Both the position numbers and the translations under genes were made by a program. A stretch of 64,000 nt of DNA from JAZKAR01 sp040389065 (lineage in GTDB: Bacteria > Pseudomonadota > Gammaproteobacteria > Burkholderiales > Casimicrobiaceae): positions 6,915 through 70,914 of the forward strand of contig JAZKAR010000029.1 of NCBI GenBank assembly GCA_040389065.1. Reading direction: 5' to 3'. The notes below the pieces were generated by a model. That model was not told the DNA's origin. It worked only from the letters and a program-made list of their open reading frames with translations, and searched no databases. Shown here piece by piece: positions 53,498-63,030 of this stretch. Positions within the stretch are counted from its first letter, which is position 1, and the number at the start of each line of letters is the position of its first letter.

Positions 53498-54430
53498 TTA
53501 TTTATTTTTTGCGCGTAAGCCAGCAATCAGTTGCTCAAGCTTTTTAGCTTTCAAGCCTTCAATAATACGGGCTTTAACTTGTTCAAACTCAGGCGCTTTC
53601 GCTCCACGCACATCTACTAACTGAATAACGTGGTAACCAAACTTACTTTTAACAGGTGTTTCTGTAAATTTACCTTTTTCTAAACCAACCAATGCTTCAG
53701 CAAAAGGAGGAACAAACGACTCTTGAGGAATCGCCCAGCCTAAATCACCACCTGAAGCTTTAGATCCTTCATCTTTTGTATGCTGTTTGGCCAGCTTTTC
53801 AAAAGACTCACCTTTTTTCAACTGCTCAATAATTTGTTTAGCTTCATCTTCTTTTTCAACTAAAATATGACGAGCCTGGTATTCTTTTTTCCCTGCATTT
53901 TGGGCAACAAAAGCATCATATTCTTTTTTAGCATCTGCTTCATTAACAGGGTTAGCTTTAAAATAATCAGAAAGAAATGCCCCAACAATAATATTATCGC
54001 CGTACAAATCGATTTGTGCTTTTACATCAGCACGCTTTGTAATACCTTGCTTACGCGCTTCTTGTACAACAATAGCCTGGCTAATAAGGTTATTTTTAAT
54101 CATTTCTTTGACTTCAGGCGTCAAAGGGCGCTGACCACGCGCTGCGAAGTTCTTTACCAATGAATCTACGTGAGCTTGGGTGTAATGACCTTTAGTCAAT
54201 TTCTCAATTTCAGGAATCTTAATCTGTTCGACTTTAGGCTCCTGAGTAGCCGACTGCTCAGTTGCAGCTGCACGTTTAGTAGCATCGCTTGCTTTTGCTG
54301 AAGGAGCTACTGAGGTGGGAACATTAACTTTAGGAGCCGGAGCGCTAGGAGCAGTAAGTTTAGCGGGTTCAGCAAATACTGACGAAGCCAGTCCTGCACA
54401 CAAAGCTAGCGAAAGCAAATTTTTTTTCAT
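53498..54430 (-). CDS. periplasmic PpiC-type peptidyl-prolyl isomerase
   Basis: A 310-residue exported foldase. A signal peptide (1-20, ending SSVFA) precedes a Pro/Ala-rich linker, a SurA-N-like helical chaperone region (about 85-200) and one parvulin domain (about 205-300) with ARHILVEKEDEAKQII, GSKASGGDLGW and KSKFGYHVIQLVDVR. It assists folding of periplasmic or outer-membrane proteins. ATG 54430 gives the signal peptide and a GGAG site; the longer frame to 54514 overlaps bolA. It is the third gene after yciB and bolA. Confidence 0.9.
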   Translation of the reverse strand: MKKNLLSLALCAGLASSVFAEPAKLTAPSAPAPKVNVPTSVAPSAKASDATKRAAATEQSATQEPKVEQIKIPEIEKLTKGHYTQAHVDSLVKNFAARGQRPLTPEVKEMIKNNLISQAIVVQEARKQGITKRADVKAQIDLYGDNIIVGAFLSDYFKANPVNEADAKKEYDAFVAQNAGKKEYQARHILVEKEDEAKQIIEQLKKGESFEKLAKQHTKDEGSKASGGDLGWAIPQESFVPPFAEALVGLEKGKFTETPVKSKFGYHVIQLVDVRGAKAPEFEQVKARIIEGLKAKKLEQLIAGLRAKNK

Positions 54431-54458
54431 CACAAATGTTCTCCACAATAACAAAAAT

Positions 54459-54758
54459 TTAGCTAAAAACACCCTGTTGTTTTGCATGCCACTCTTCAGG
54501 GGTAAGTGTCTCAATATTCAATGCATGAATACGATGGGGAATGAAATCACTGAAGCAATTGTAAACCAAACGATGACGCTGAAGGCGATTAAGTGCAATA
54601 AAGTGCTCAGAAACAACACTAATTGTATAATGCCCTCCTCCTGAAGCTGCGCCTGCATGCCCAATATGAGCAGCAGAGTCATCTTTAAAGGTTAGGTGTA
54701 GCGGCGCTAAACCCTGCAAGCGTTGTGTAAAAAAATCCAACGTTAATTGATCAGACAC
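54459..54758 (-). CDS. BolA-family protein
   Basis: A 99-residue protein with the class II KH-like fold of BolA. The conserved HIGHAGAASGGGHYTISVVS (about 31-50) and FIALNRLQRHRLVYNCF (about 53-69) with C-terminal HALNIETLTPEEW are typical. BolA proteins work with monothiol glutaredoxins in iron-sulfur trafficking and affect cell morphology. It sits between yciB and ppiC in a conserved betaproteobacterial order. Confidence 0.92.
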   Translation of the reverse strand: MSDQLTLDFFTQRLQGLAPLHLTFKDDSAAHIGHAGAASGGGHYTISVVSEHFIALNRLQRHRLVYNCFSDFIPHRIHALNIETLTPEEWHAKQQGVFS

Positions 54759-54776
54759 GATAAACCAAATTTCAAG

Positions 54777-55472
54777 TTAAGAATTAGAATTTTCTGAAAC
54801 TTTTATCACACGAAAACCTTGATAAGAGAAGAAAATTAATGTTAAGAGGCTTAAACCAAATACTTTGAATGTTGCCCACTGTGCAGGGGCAGCATACCAA
54901 GCTACAAAAGCATTCATAATAGCCAGCACAATAAAGAAAGCACTAGCTTCATTTAAAAACCGATTCCAAATAGAATGACCAGGCGCTGGCAAAGGAGTTT
55001 CTGCCTGAGAAAATGCTTCTCTATACATTTTCTCAACCCAATTAATATTTTTCCACTGCGCAACACCCCATCCAATTAAACCAAACAACCCAAATAAAAC
55101 CGTTGGTTTCATTTTAATAATCATGGGGTTATGAAAAAGAAGCGAAAGAAGACCTAATACAATAACAGAGCAAGATCCCCATTTTTGCATGGATGAAAGC
55201 GACCAACCTTTTAAGCGATAGATTAACGCTTGAACCAAAGAAAAAGCAATTAACACAATTGTTGCTGCCCTAAGCGCCTCGTTGGCTAACTCAGTGTTAC
55301 TAGGGTCTTTAAGTGCTAATTCACTATATTTTGCAAAATCCCCATAATACAGTGCAAGCCAAGCAGCAAGACCCGCAAAGTGTTGGGTAATGTATAGAAG
55401 CAAACTGCCAAAATACTTAGTGAGTAGAACAAATAAGATTAACGGTAGATATTCAAGAATAGATTTAAGCAT
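54777..55472 (-). CDS. yciB: YciB inner-membrane protein (septation protein A)
   Basis: A 231-residue protein with about six transmembrane segments. The start MLKSILEYLPLILFVLLTKY, the LFGLFGLIGWGV region and NEASAFFIVLAIMNAFVAWY identify the YciB/IspA family, which helps cell-envelope integrity and division. At 231 residues it is longer than the usual 180-200; the extra length is mainly in the 35-70 region. It heads the yciB-bolA-ppiC run. Confidence 0.87.
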   Translation of the reverse strand: MLKSILEYLPLILFVLLTKYFGSLLLYITQHFAGLAAWLALYYGDFAKYSELALKDPSNTELANEALRAATIVLIAFSLVQALIYRLKGWSLSSMQKWGSCSVIVLGLLSLLFHNPMIIKMKPTVLFGLFGLIGWGVAQWKNINWVEKMYREAFSQAETPLPAPGHSIWNRFLNEASAFFIVLAIMNAFVAWYAAPAQWATFKVFGLSLLTLIFFSYQGFRVIKVSENSNS

Positions 55473-56008
55473 AGTGGAGCTATTATGACTATCTCGCTAA
55501 ACGTTGTCTATTACCTTATATAATTTTGCTATTCTTCATACTCTCTCTTTAAATTTTATAAAACCTTGCTCTAGCTAGCATAGCAGCCTAAGCAGTACAT
55601 TTCCATACATTTTGCATGCAAAACCGGCCTATAGCGCTGTATGAATTATTTTGTTTACGTAAATATTTTTTACATCGTAACTGATTAAACCCACTAGCGA
55701 GCGTTACCTCCAACAAACACAATATAGCTAAACAATTATTTTTATAGAACAAAAACGCAGCCAATCAAAAAAAACATTGACGCAATCTAAATAATGTATA
55801 TTAGCTATTTATTATTGTTTTGCACCGTTTTATATTACGAAAGCTTCTCATTGGTCAGGTAAGTGAAAAAACGTAGTTTTCTAAAATAATTACACGTTAC
55901 AAATGTATTTTCTTTATTAGCTATCATGTTTAAATATTTGTACACGGTTAGTAAGTTGATGATCAACATCAGCCCTATACCTACTATTATCGAGAAATAG
56001 ATACACGG
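55473..56008. other. intergenic region between yciB and the GGDEF-EAL gene
   Basis: About 535 bp between divergent genes. It is AT-rich and must contain both promoters, but I see no gene, strong hairpin or repeat element. Confidence 0.5.
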
Positions 56009-59000
56009 ATGAAACCTGAACTAATCATGGCAATGCCAAAAAATTTTCGGCAACGTTATACTGTATTTTTCCTGATCTTAGTCATCGGATGGGCGCTTAT
56101 TAGTTACCATAGATATACTGAACAACAACATCAGGATACTATACTTACTGATAAAACTCAGCTCTTGATGCAATATCATCTTGATCAAATGGCTAACAGC
56201 CTCACAAATGCGCAATCTTCGGCACAAAAGCTTTCTACATTAATTAATGATATCTTACCTGAATTTTCTGATAATCTATCCTCCCATATTGCTTCAAAAC
56301 CTTCTATTTCTATTCGCCATTTAATATCTTTATTTAATCAAAATGAAGCTGTTTTTAATTTTCAATATAGTATTGAAAATAGTTTAGTTATCTCTAAAAA
56401 TAAGACGCTTGCACCAAAAACTCAAACTGAATGGAGAAACCAAGGCTTTGAAAATATAATAGAAGCACGCATTCCTCTAAAACAAAAAAATGCCTTCTTA
56501 AAATTAACTATAAATATTGATGCCTTAAAAAATACATTACAAAAACCTAATCAATTAGGTTTTTATATTAACCCTTTGCCTGCGCTTAAAATAACTAATC
56601 AACCCAATGAAAAAATTAACCAGTTGCAGTATAAAAAAGTTGATTTTTTTGATACAAAAATATTCTTACAAGTTTTTACTAGTACGTCGACTTATGGCTA
56701 CCCTTTTATTACCCTTTTTTATATTATTGAATTAATTATTTGTAGTGGAATTGCTGCCGTCATTCACTTATTATTACTTCGTGAAGATAGCATACGAAAA
56801 TTTGTGCGCTATAAAACTAAAGAGCTTGCTGCTGCTAATGCAAGTTTAGCTAAAGAAATTGCAGCGCATCGCAGTGCTGCACGAAAAATGATTGATATAG
56901 AAAATCAATTACGGGCAATTACTGATGCTATCCCTATTGCAATTTTTCAGCTCAGTATTAATAACACCTGCAAATTTATTAACAAAACAGCATTACAATG
57001 GACAAGGCAAGAACCGCTTTCTGAAAATGATTTAGGTAAACTTGATTGGTTGTCTATCTTTCCAATAGAAGGAAAGAAAGCTATTAACAATATTTTAAGC
57101 CAAGTGTCACATGCTGAATCAGCCACAATGATTACTGAAAAAATGCTATTTTCAGATGGCATAGAGCGATATTTAAAAATTCAAGCGATTCCTAAACGCG
57201 ATAATAAATACACGCATGTAGGAACGTACTTGATTATTATTGATATTTCAGATCAAATTCTTGTGCAAAAATATCTTTCTCAGTCAAATGAAAACCATAT
57301 TTTACTCTCGCATTTAGGGCAAACTGCTTTATCAATAGAGCATATAGATCAACTTTTTATACAAACCACACAACAGCTTCATAGCGCACTCAATTCTTCG
57401 CTTGTCTATTTAGCCCAGTATAAGGAGGAATATCAAACAAAATATGAAATCATAGCCTCTTCTGATGAAAAACTAATTTCAACACCCTTTCCTAAAGCTA
57501 TTCCTAGCACTATAAAAAACATACTTTTATATGATATTGCAGAGCAGCCTTATATTATTTTAGACACTCCTCTTATTTCTGTAGATGATAGCAATGAAAC
57601 AAACAAACCTTGTTACCATCTATTTCTACCTATATTCATTTTTAAAAAGCATTACGCATTTTTAGCAGTGCAACAACAAGACGATACTCCCTTTGAAAGC
57701 CACCAGCTTTATTTAATTAAAGCCGCAGCTGATATTATCGTTCAAGCTATTATTAAGCATAAAACTGAAGCAACTTTATTTAATGAAAAAGAACGTGCCG
57801 AAGTCACCTTAGCGTCTATTACTGATGCAGTAGTTACAACTAATGAGTCAGGAAAAATAGAATTTATTAACTCTTCTGCAGAAAAAATGCTGGGCTGGAA
57901 TCGTGAGGAAGTTTTAGGGGAACCGATACATCGCATTATGCGAATTTTAAACGAAGGAAGCCATGAATATATTAAAAGCCCATTAGTAACGTGTTTAGAA
58001 ACGGGCAATATTGTCATAGGTAATGAAAAGTTAGTTTTATATAATCGCTATGGGCATGAAAGAGCTATTGATTGTAGCGCTGCACCCTTACATAATCGTG
58101 CAGGCGATATTATGGGAGGCGTCTTAATCTTTCGTGATGTTACCTCTCAGCGTCAGCTTTCTCACCAACTTTCTCATCAAGCCACGCACGATGCATTAAC
58201 AGGGCTTATTAATCGTTTCGAGTTTGAACGGCGGCTTAATGGCATTTTAAATATTCCTCATGAAACTTCAGAAGAAAATCACGAAAATGCCTTACTTTAT
58301 TTAGATTTGGATCAGTTTAAAGTTGTAAATGATACATGCGGTCATGCTGCGGGCGATGCGTTGTTACGTCAGCTATCAAGCCTCTTATTACAACGACTTA
58401 GAAAGCGTGATACCTTAGCTCGTTTAGGCGGAGATGAATTCACTGTTCTTTTAGAGCATTGCCCTCCTATACAAGCTGAACGCATTGCAAATGAGCTTAG
58501 GCAAACCGTTAGAGATTTTCGGTTTTCATGGGAAGGAAAAATTTTTAGAGTAGGCGTTAGTATCGGGCTTATAAATTTTGGCACACAAGTCGCTTCCATC
58601 AGTCAGCTCTTGAGTGCTGCAGATACCGCTTGCTACCTTGCTAAAGAATCAGGACGCGATCGTATACAAATTTCACGCCTGAATGACACCCCTTTATTTG
58701 AAGCACATCAGCAAATGAATTGGGTTGCACGTTTACAGCATGCCCTTGAAGAAAACCGCTTTAAATTGTTCGCCCAAGAAATACGCCCTCTTAGCGCCCG
58801 GCCTAATGAACCTATACATTATGAGATACTTATTCGTTTATTAGATGAGTCGCAAAATATCATATTACCAGGTGCATTTATTCCAGCAGCAGAGCGTTAT
58901 AATCTCATGACCCAAATAGATAAATGGGTCATCCAAGAAAGTCTGGTTTGGTTAGCTCAATATACAAAAACACACCCTCTTAATCCTATTATTTTAGGAT

Positions 59001-59467
59001 TAAATTTATCAGGTCATTCATTAGGCGATGAATCTATTTTGCCTTTTATTAGTGCAAGAATACGTGAATATGAAATTGATCCTGGTCACTTGTGTTTTGA
59101 AATCACAGAAACGGCTGCAATTACAAATATGCATACTGCCAGCCAGCTTATTCAAGGATTAAGAGATATGGGCTGCCATTTTGCTTTAGATGATTTTGGA
59201 AGCGGGATGTCTTCTTTTGGATACTTAAAAAACCTCAAAGTTGATTACTTAAAAATTGATGGCAACTTTGTTAAAGATATCCTTCTTGACCCTATAGACT
59301 GGGTAATGGTCGAATCAATTAGCAAGGTAGGACAAGCGATGGGTTTACATGTGATCGCCGAATATGCAGAAAGTGAAATGATTATACAAAGATTAAAAGA
59401 GCTAGGCGTAGATTATGCGCAAGGTTATGGAATAGGCCGCCCTATTCCATTAACTGACCTTCATTAA
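56009..59467 (+). CDS. PAS-GAF-PAS-GGDEF-EAL c-di-GMP signalling protein
   Basis: An 1152-residue inner-membrane protein. Transmembrane segments (about 17-32 and 235-255) flank a periplasmic sensor. Then come a PAS domain (about 295-400), a GAF-like domain (about 430-580), a second PAS (about 595-710) and a GGDEF domain with intact RLGGDEF (about 807). The EAL domain is mostly conserved (EITET, DDFGSG, LKIDGNF), but the signature reads EILIRL and EGVET is EYAES. So cyclase activity is likely and phosphodiesterase activity plausible but less sure. A small secreted protein gene follows 28 bp later. Confidence 0.9.
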   Translation: MKPELIMAMPKNFRQRYTVFFLILVIGWALISYHRYTEQQHQDTILTDKTQLLMQYHLDQMANSLTNAQSSAQKLSTLINDILPEFSDNLSSHIASKPSISIRHLISLFNQNEAVFNFQYSIENSLVISKNKTLAPKTQTEWRNQGFENIIEARIPLKQKNAFLKLTINIDALKNTLQKPNQLGFYINPLPALKITNQPNEKINQLQYKKVDFFDTKIFLQVFTSTSTYGYPFITLFYIIELIICSGIAAVIHLLLLREDSIRKFVRYKTKELAAANASLAKEIAAHRSAARKMIDIENQLRAITDAIPIAIFQLSINNTCKFINKTALQWTRQEPLSENDLGKLDWLSIFPIEGKKAINNILSQVSHAESATMITEKMLFSDGIERYLKIQAIPKRDNKYTHVGTYLIIIDISDQILVQKYLSQSNENHILLSHLGQTALSIEHIDQLFIQTTQQLHSALNSSLVYLAQYKEEYQTKYEIIASSDEKLISTPFPKAIPSTIKNILLYDIAEQPYIILDTPLISVDDSNETNKPCYHLFLPIFIFKKHYAFLAVQQQDDTPFESHQLYLIKAAADIIVQAIIKHKTEATLFNEKERAEVTLASITDAVVTTNESGKIEFINSSAEKMLGWNREEVLGEPIHRIMRILNEGSHEYIKSPLVTCLETGNIVIGNEKLVLYNRYGHERAIDCSAAPLHNRAGDIMGGVLIFRDVTSQRQLSHQLSHQATHDALTGLINRFEFERRLNGILNIPHETSEENHENALLYLDLDQFKVVNDTCGHAAGDALLRQLSSLLLQRLRKRDTLARLGGDEFTVLLEHCPPIQAERIANELRQTVRDFRFSWEGKIFRVGVSIGLINFGTQVASISQLLSAADTACYLAKESGRDRIQISRLNDTPLFEAHQQMNWVARLQHALEENRFKLFAQEIRPLSARPNEPIHYEILIRLLDESQNIILPGAFIPAAERYNLMTQIDKWVIQESLVWLAQYTKTHPLNPIILGLNLSGHSLGDESILPFISARIREYEIDPGHLCFEITETAAITNMHTASQLIQGLRDMGCHFALDDFGSGMSSFGYLKNLKVDYLKIDGNFVKDILLDPIDWVMVESISKVGQAMGLHVIAEYAESEMIIQRLKELGVDYAQGYGIGRPIPLTDLH

Positions 59468-59495
59468 CCTTATATTTTTAAGATAAGACTTCATT

Positions 59496-59876
59496 ATGAA
59501 AAAAACCATTAATTACATCTTAGCTGCCTTTTTTATTTCTTCTCTAGCTTCTCAAGTATCATCCACTTCTCAATCTACTGGTAATGCTATCTCTGATGCA
59601 TGGATCAAAGTATATCAATCTGATAACTCAAAACAATGCCAAGAAAACTCAGGTATTCCACTTGAGGTCATGCTAAAAAAACTCAATCAACAAGGAATAA
59701 AAGTTAAATGCTCTCAGAAAAACAATAACGGCATGATGCATATACAAATGTGTGGAGGCGCTACAGGAATCATTAATGTTTTTGAAATAAATAGAGAAGA
59801 TTTAAAAACTGCTCAAAAGCTTGGATTTAACTCAGTAGGCACTTTAGACTCTTACCATGACATTGTATGTAAATAA
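59496..59876 (+). CDS. small secreted protein with four cysteines
   Basis: A 126-residue exported protein. A signal peptide (about 1-20, cut near LASQVSS) precedes a mature part with four cysteines (KQCQE, VKCSQK, QMCGGA and DIVCK), probably two disulfides. No family is recognised. It starts 28 bp after the GGDEF-EAL stop, so it is likely co-transcribed and might be a periplasmic partner of that sensor (inference). Confidence 0.72.
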   Translation: MKKTINYILAAFFISSLASQVSSTSQSTGNAISDAWIKVYQSDNSKQCQENSGIPLEVMLKKLNQQGIKVKCSQKNNNGMMHIQMCGGATGIINVFEINREDLKTAQKLGFNSVGTLDSYHDIVCK

Positions 59877-59881
59877 ATTTT

Positions 59882-59974
59882 AGAAGATACGCAGTTGAAC
59901 TCTATTAAGGCATGGCAACACAGGAAGTACAAGTAATGCCGCCGAGAAGAGAACTCAACTGCGCAAACTCTTCT
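59882..59974. repeat. dispersed inverted-repeat element, copy I
   Basis: A 93-bp copy: left end AGAAGATACGCAGTTGAACT, core CTATTAAGGCATGGCAACAC, right end CTCAACTGCGCAAACTCTTCT. TA flanks both ends. It sits six bases after the stop of the secreted-protein gene. Confidence 0.85.
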
Positions 59975-60009
59975 AATATAATCATTAAATACATTAAACA
60001 TAAGCCTTC

Positions 60010-60966
60010 TTAAACCACACGTCTTAAATGCTCTCCCTGCTTGAAGCTTTCAATGCTTTCTACTACTTGGTTACATACCTCTTGCATTGCAGGCTCAGAT
60101 GCCCACGCGTTATGAGGCGTAACTATTAATCGCTTATGATGTCTTAATTGTATTAATGGGTTATCAGCAGAAGGTGGCTCCTGGCTAAGAACATCTAAAC
60201 CTGCTCCAGCAATCCAATTATTTTCTAACGCTTTAGCTAACGAAGGCTCATCAATTAAATCACCTCGGCTGGTGTTAATTAAAAGAGTATGTGAAGACAT
60301 TTTTTTAAGCACTTCTTCATCAATTAAATGATAGGTATCTGCATTTAGTGGACAATGTAAAGAAATAATATCTGATTCTTTTATTAGTACATCAAAAGGG
60401 GTATATCCTTCTCTAACATTATTTGCAGAACAATTTTTATGCTCTGCAAATAATACTTTCATGCCAAAGGCTAGCGCTATTTCAGCAACACGCTGACCTA
60501 AATTGCCTTTTCCAATAATCCCTAATATTTTACCAGATAACTCTCCTATTGGATAACTGAAATCGCAATATAAAGAAGATAAAGGCCATGTATTATGTAA
60601 GTGCACATCTTTATAATACTCAGGCAAACGACGTGTTAATGCTAACATAAGCATAAAAACATGCTCAGAAACCGTTGATCTAGCGTAGCCTCTCACATTA
60701 GTAACAGCAATTCCTAATGCTTTACAGGCGGTAGTATCAATATTATTAAACCCTGTTGCACATAGCGCAATTAACTTTAAGTGAGGAAGTTGTGTTAAAA
60801 CTTCTTTATTAAAGATTACTTTATTAGTAATAGCTACCTGAACATTTTGCAAACGTTCTATTAAATTTTCGGGATGTGTAAGTGGATACTCAATCCATTG
60901 ATGTTCAAAAGAAATTTTTGGGAATACTCCACGAATAGTATTCCTATCTAACATAGCGCAACGCAT
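60010..60966 (-). CDS. D-2-hydroxyacid dehydrogenase (hydroxypyruvate/glycerate type)
   Basis: A 318-residue NAD(P)H-dependent reductase. The Rossmann motif is GIIGKGNLGQRVAEIALAFG (about 149-168). The catalytic Arg is in INTSRGDLIDE (about 232), Glu in GAGLDVLSQEPP (about 258) and His in TPHNAWAS (about 286). It interconverts 2-oxoacids and D-2-hydroxyacids such as hydroxypyruvate and glycerate. Start ATG 60966 has AGGA five to six bases upstream. Monocistronic. Confidence 0.9.
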   Translation of the reverse strand: MRCAMLDRNTIRGVFPKISFEHQWIEYPLTHPENLIERLQNVQVAITNKVIFNKEVLTQLPHLKLIALCATGFNNIDTTACKALGIAVTNVRGYARSTVSEHVFMLMLALTRRLPEYYKDVHLHNTWPLSSLYCDFSYPIGELSGKILGIIGKGNLGQRVAEIALAFGMKVLFAEHKNCSANNVREGYTPFDVLIKESDIISLHCPLNADTYHLIDEEVLKKMSSHTLLINTSRGDLIDEPSLAKALENNWIAGAGLDVLSQEPPSADNPLIQLRHHKRLIVTPHNAWASEPAMQEVCNQVVESIESFKQGEHLRRVV

Positions 60967-61143
60967 ATTTTTCCTATAGTTAATATTTAACCTATGCTCA
61001 TTACTAATATTGGTTATTTACATTTTGAGTAGGTAGGCACAATAAGCGGTATCTTAATACCAGTACATAAGCAGAAATAAAGTAAGTCTTATAAGAGGTC
61101 AACTTTATTGAATAATGATATATATATTTATAAGCTAAATAGT

Positions 61144-61230
61144 TTAATTCACTTAAGACATAGCAATCTATGCAGTAAAAGAGTACGGCAATTTACCAAC
61201 ATGCTATGAGAACATAACTGCGCAACGCCT
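61144..61230. repeat. dispersed inverted-repeat element, copy J (degenerate)
   Basis: ACTTAAGACATAGCAATCTA, ATGCAGTAAAAGAGTACGGC, TTACCAACATGC and AACATAACTGCGCAACGCC align with copies C and B1. The terminal bases have drifted. The surrounding 60967-61392 gap shows no gene. Confidence 0.5.
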
Positions 61231-61392
61231 ATTATTATCCATTTGGAAGCGTACTAGTAATAATATTTCTCATATCAAATTTGCTCAAATCAAATGCGTA
61301 TCTTAATGCGATACATTCGCATAAGACACGCATGATAAAACTTTATTTATTGTAGATGCTATTCGTTATTGATAATCACAGATACATAACAA

Positions 61393-63000
61393 TTAGCGAT
61401 GTTGCCATTTAAAATAAACATCAGGTAAATCGTTCTCAATTAATATTACATCTTTATCAGTGCCCTTTGTATCGAGCCATTTTTGTGCATCTTTTAATGT
61501 ATCAACCGGAATACATAAACGCTGTAATCGACCAAAAGTAGCCTCTGTAAAGCCCTGATAAAAAGTTGGTACGCGCTTAGGATTCACTAACAATAAAATA
61601 TCTACGTATTTAGCTGCTAAAACGCCTAACTCACGGTGAATAGCATGATGCTGAGCACCTAACTCAACTAATCCAGGCGTAATTAAAACACGGCGTTTCT
61701 CATTGCCTGCTAACGTCATCAATAGATCAAGGCTAGATGCAAATCCTACAGGATTAGAATTGTAGGCATTATCGATCAGAGTAGTGCCATTAGGTAATGT
61801 TAGTACTTGCATACGGTGAGGAATTTGCAGCGTTGAAGCAACTGCAGCAATAGCAGTATTGAATGAAATACCCGCTAATGTAGCTAGAATAATTGCTATT
61901 GCAACATTACTACATTGAGCTAATCCATAAATAGGCGCATGCACAGAATAAGAAATTTCTTTTTTAGTATCAATCAATGTGAAATGAATACCCTGTTTAT
62001 CCTGAATCGGACTTTCAATATAAAAATCTACAGTTTCTTTAGAAGACTCACAGCCAACTAAAATTAAATTTTCACGATGCTGTTTAATAAACTCTTGCGC
62101 ATAATGAATATTACGCATGCTATCGACTTGTAAAACAACTTTTCCGCCTCTTGAGAGAGAGGATTGGGCAATTTCAAATTTGGCTTGAGCAACAGTTTCA
62201 AGATTTTTAAAACGTTCATAATGCGCTTCACCTAAGGCAGTAATAGCAGAATGAGTAGGAGGCGTTAACTCACATAATCTTGCGATTGAACCGGGGCCGT
62301 AGGCACCCATTTCTGCAACAAAATATTGATGAGAATTGGTAAGTTGTTCACGAATAATACGAGCAATGCCTAAAGGTGTATTGACACTACCTGGCGTTGT
62401 TAAGGTAGGAATCTGACTTGATAATATATGATGAAGAATATGTTTGGTAGACGTTTTTCCGAAAGACCCTGTAATGCCAATGACATTAGGATGAACTATT
62501 GCAAGCTTTTGTTTCGCTTCATCTAAAAACCCTTGATTAAGTTTTTCTTGATGAGATTTAAATATGTTATTAGCGATTACTAGCGCAAAAGGAAGAACCT
62601 GCAAGGTTGCTAGCATTCCTAGTGCTGTATAGTCTCTATTAATTAAAATAATAATTGCACCTAACAAAAGGCTTAGAAATAATGCCAATTGCAATAACCG
62701 TTGAGCTCTTTCAGTTAAATTAAGCGTTTTTCGAGCCTGTTGCGTAGGGTTAGGCTCTGTATAAGCGATAAAACCAATACCTACTAATGCTAAAGCATAC
62801 AAAGCACTACTGGCTGAGAACTGTGCTACTAATAGCGCTAATGAGGCTAGTAAATCAAACGCACGCTCTTTTTTAAACCAGTTTAAAAACCGTTCATTAT
62901 CATATTCTTCTTGTTGGAAAATATGCAGGAAGCGTAGTTGGCGACGGTAAGCTAATATGCCCACCACCAAGCATAGCAAAACCAGTAAGAAGGGGGACAT
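61393..63000 (-). CDS. membrane-anchored MurF-like Mur ligase
   Basis: A 535-residue protein. Four or so transmembrane segments fill residues 1-145. A Mur ligase domain follows with P-loop GITGSFGKTSTKH (175-187), PGSVNTPLGI, VAEMGAYGPGSI, ALGEAHYERF, the Lys region ETVAQAKFEI and IDNAYNSNPVGF (about 412), equivalent to MurF DxYNANP. The UDP-binding N-terminal domain of normal MurF is replaced by the membrane part. It likely joins an amino acid or peptide to a membrane-bound acceptor using ATP; the substrate is unknown. It starts 30 bp after the alpha/beta hydrolase. Confidence 0.8.
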   Translation of the reverse strand: MSPFLLVLLCLVVGILAYRRQLRFLHIFQQEEYDNERFLNWFKKERAFDLLASLALLVAQFSASSALYALALVGIGFIAYTEPNPTQQARKTLNLTERAQRLLQLALFLSLLLGAIIILINRDYTALGMLATLQVLPFALVIANNIFKSHQEKLNQGFLDEAKQKLAIVHPNVIGITGSFGKTSTKHILHHILSSQIPTLTTPGSVNTPLGIARIIREQLTNSHQYFVAEMGAYGPGSIARLCELTPPTHSAITALGEAHYERFKNLETVAQAKFEIAQSSLSRGGKVVLQVDSMRNIHYAQEFIKQHRENLILVGCESSKETVDFYIESPIQDKQGIHFTLIDTKKEISYSVHAPIYGLAQCSNVAIAIILATLAGISFNTAIAAVASTLQIPHRMQVLTLPNGTTLIDNAYNSNPVGFASSLDLLMTLAGNEKRRVLITPGLVELGAQHHAIHRELGVLAAKYVDILLLVNPKRVPTFYQGFTEATFGRLQRLCIPVDTLKDAQKWLDTKGTDKDVILIENDLPDVYFKWQHR

Positions 63001-63030
63001 TCAAGGATTCCTTTGTTAAATATTAGGTAT

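Noticed and set aside
260..61230. Dispersed repeats considered as a CRISPR array
   Set aside because: Copies are tens of kilobases apart, vary in length and orientation, and have inverted-repeat ends; no cas genes are present.
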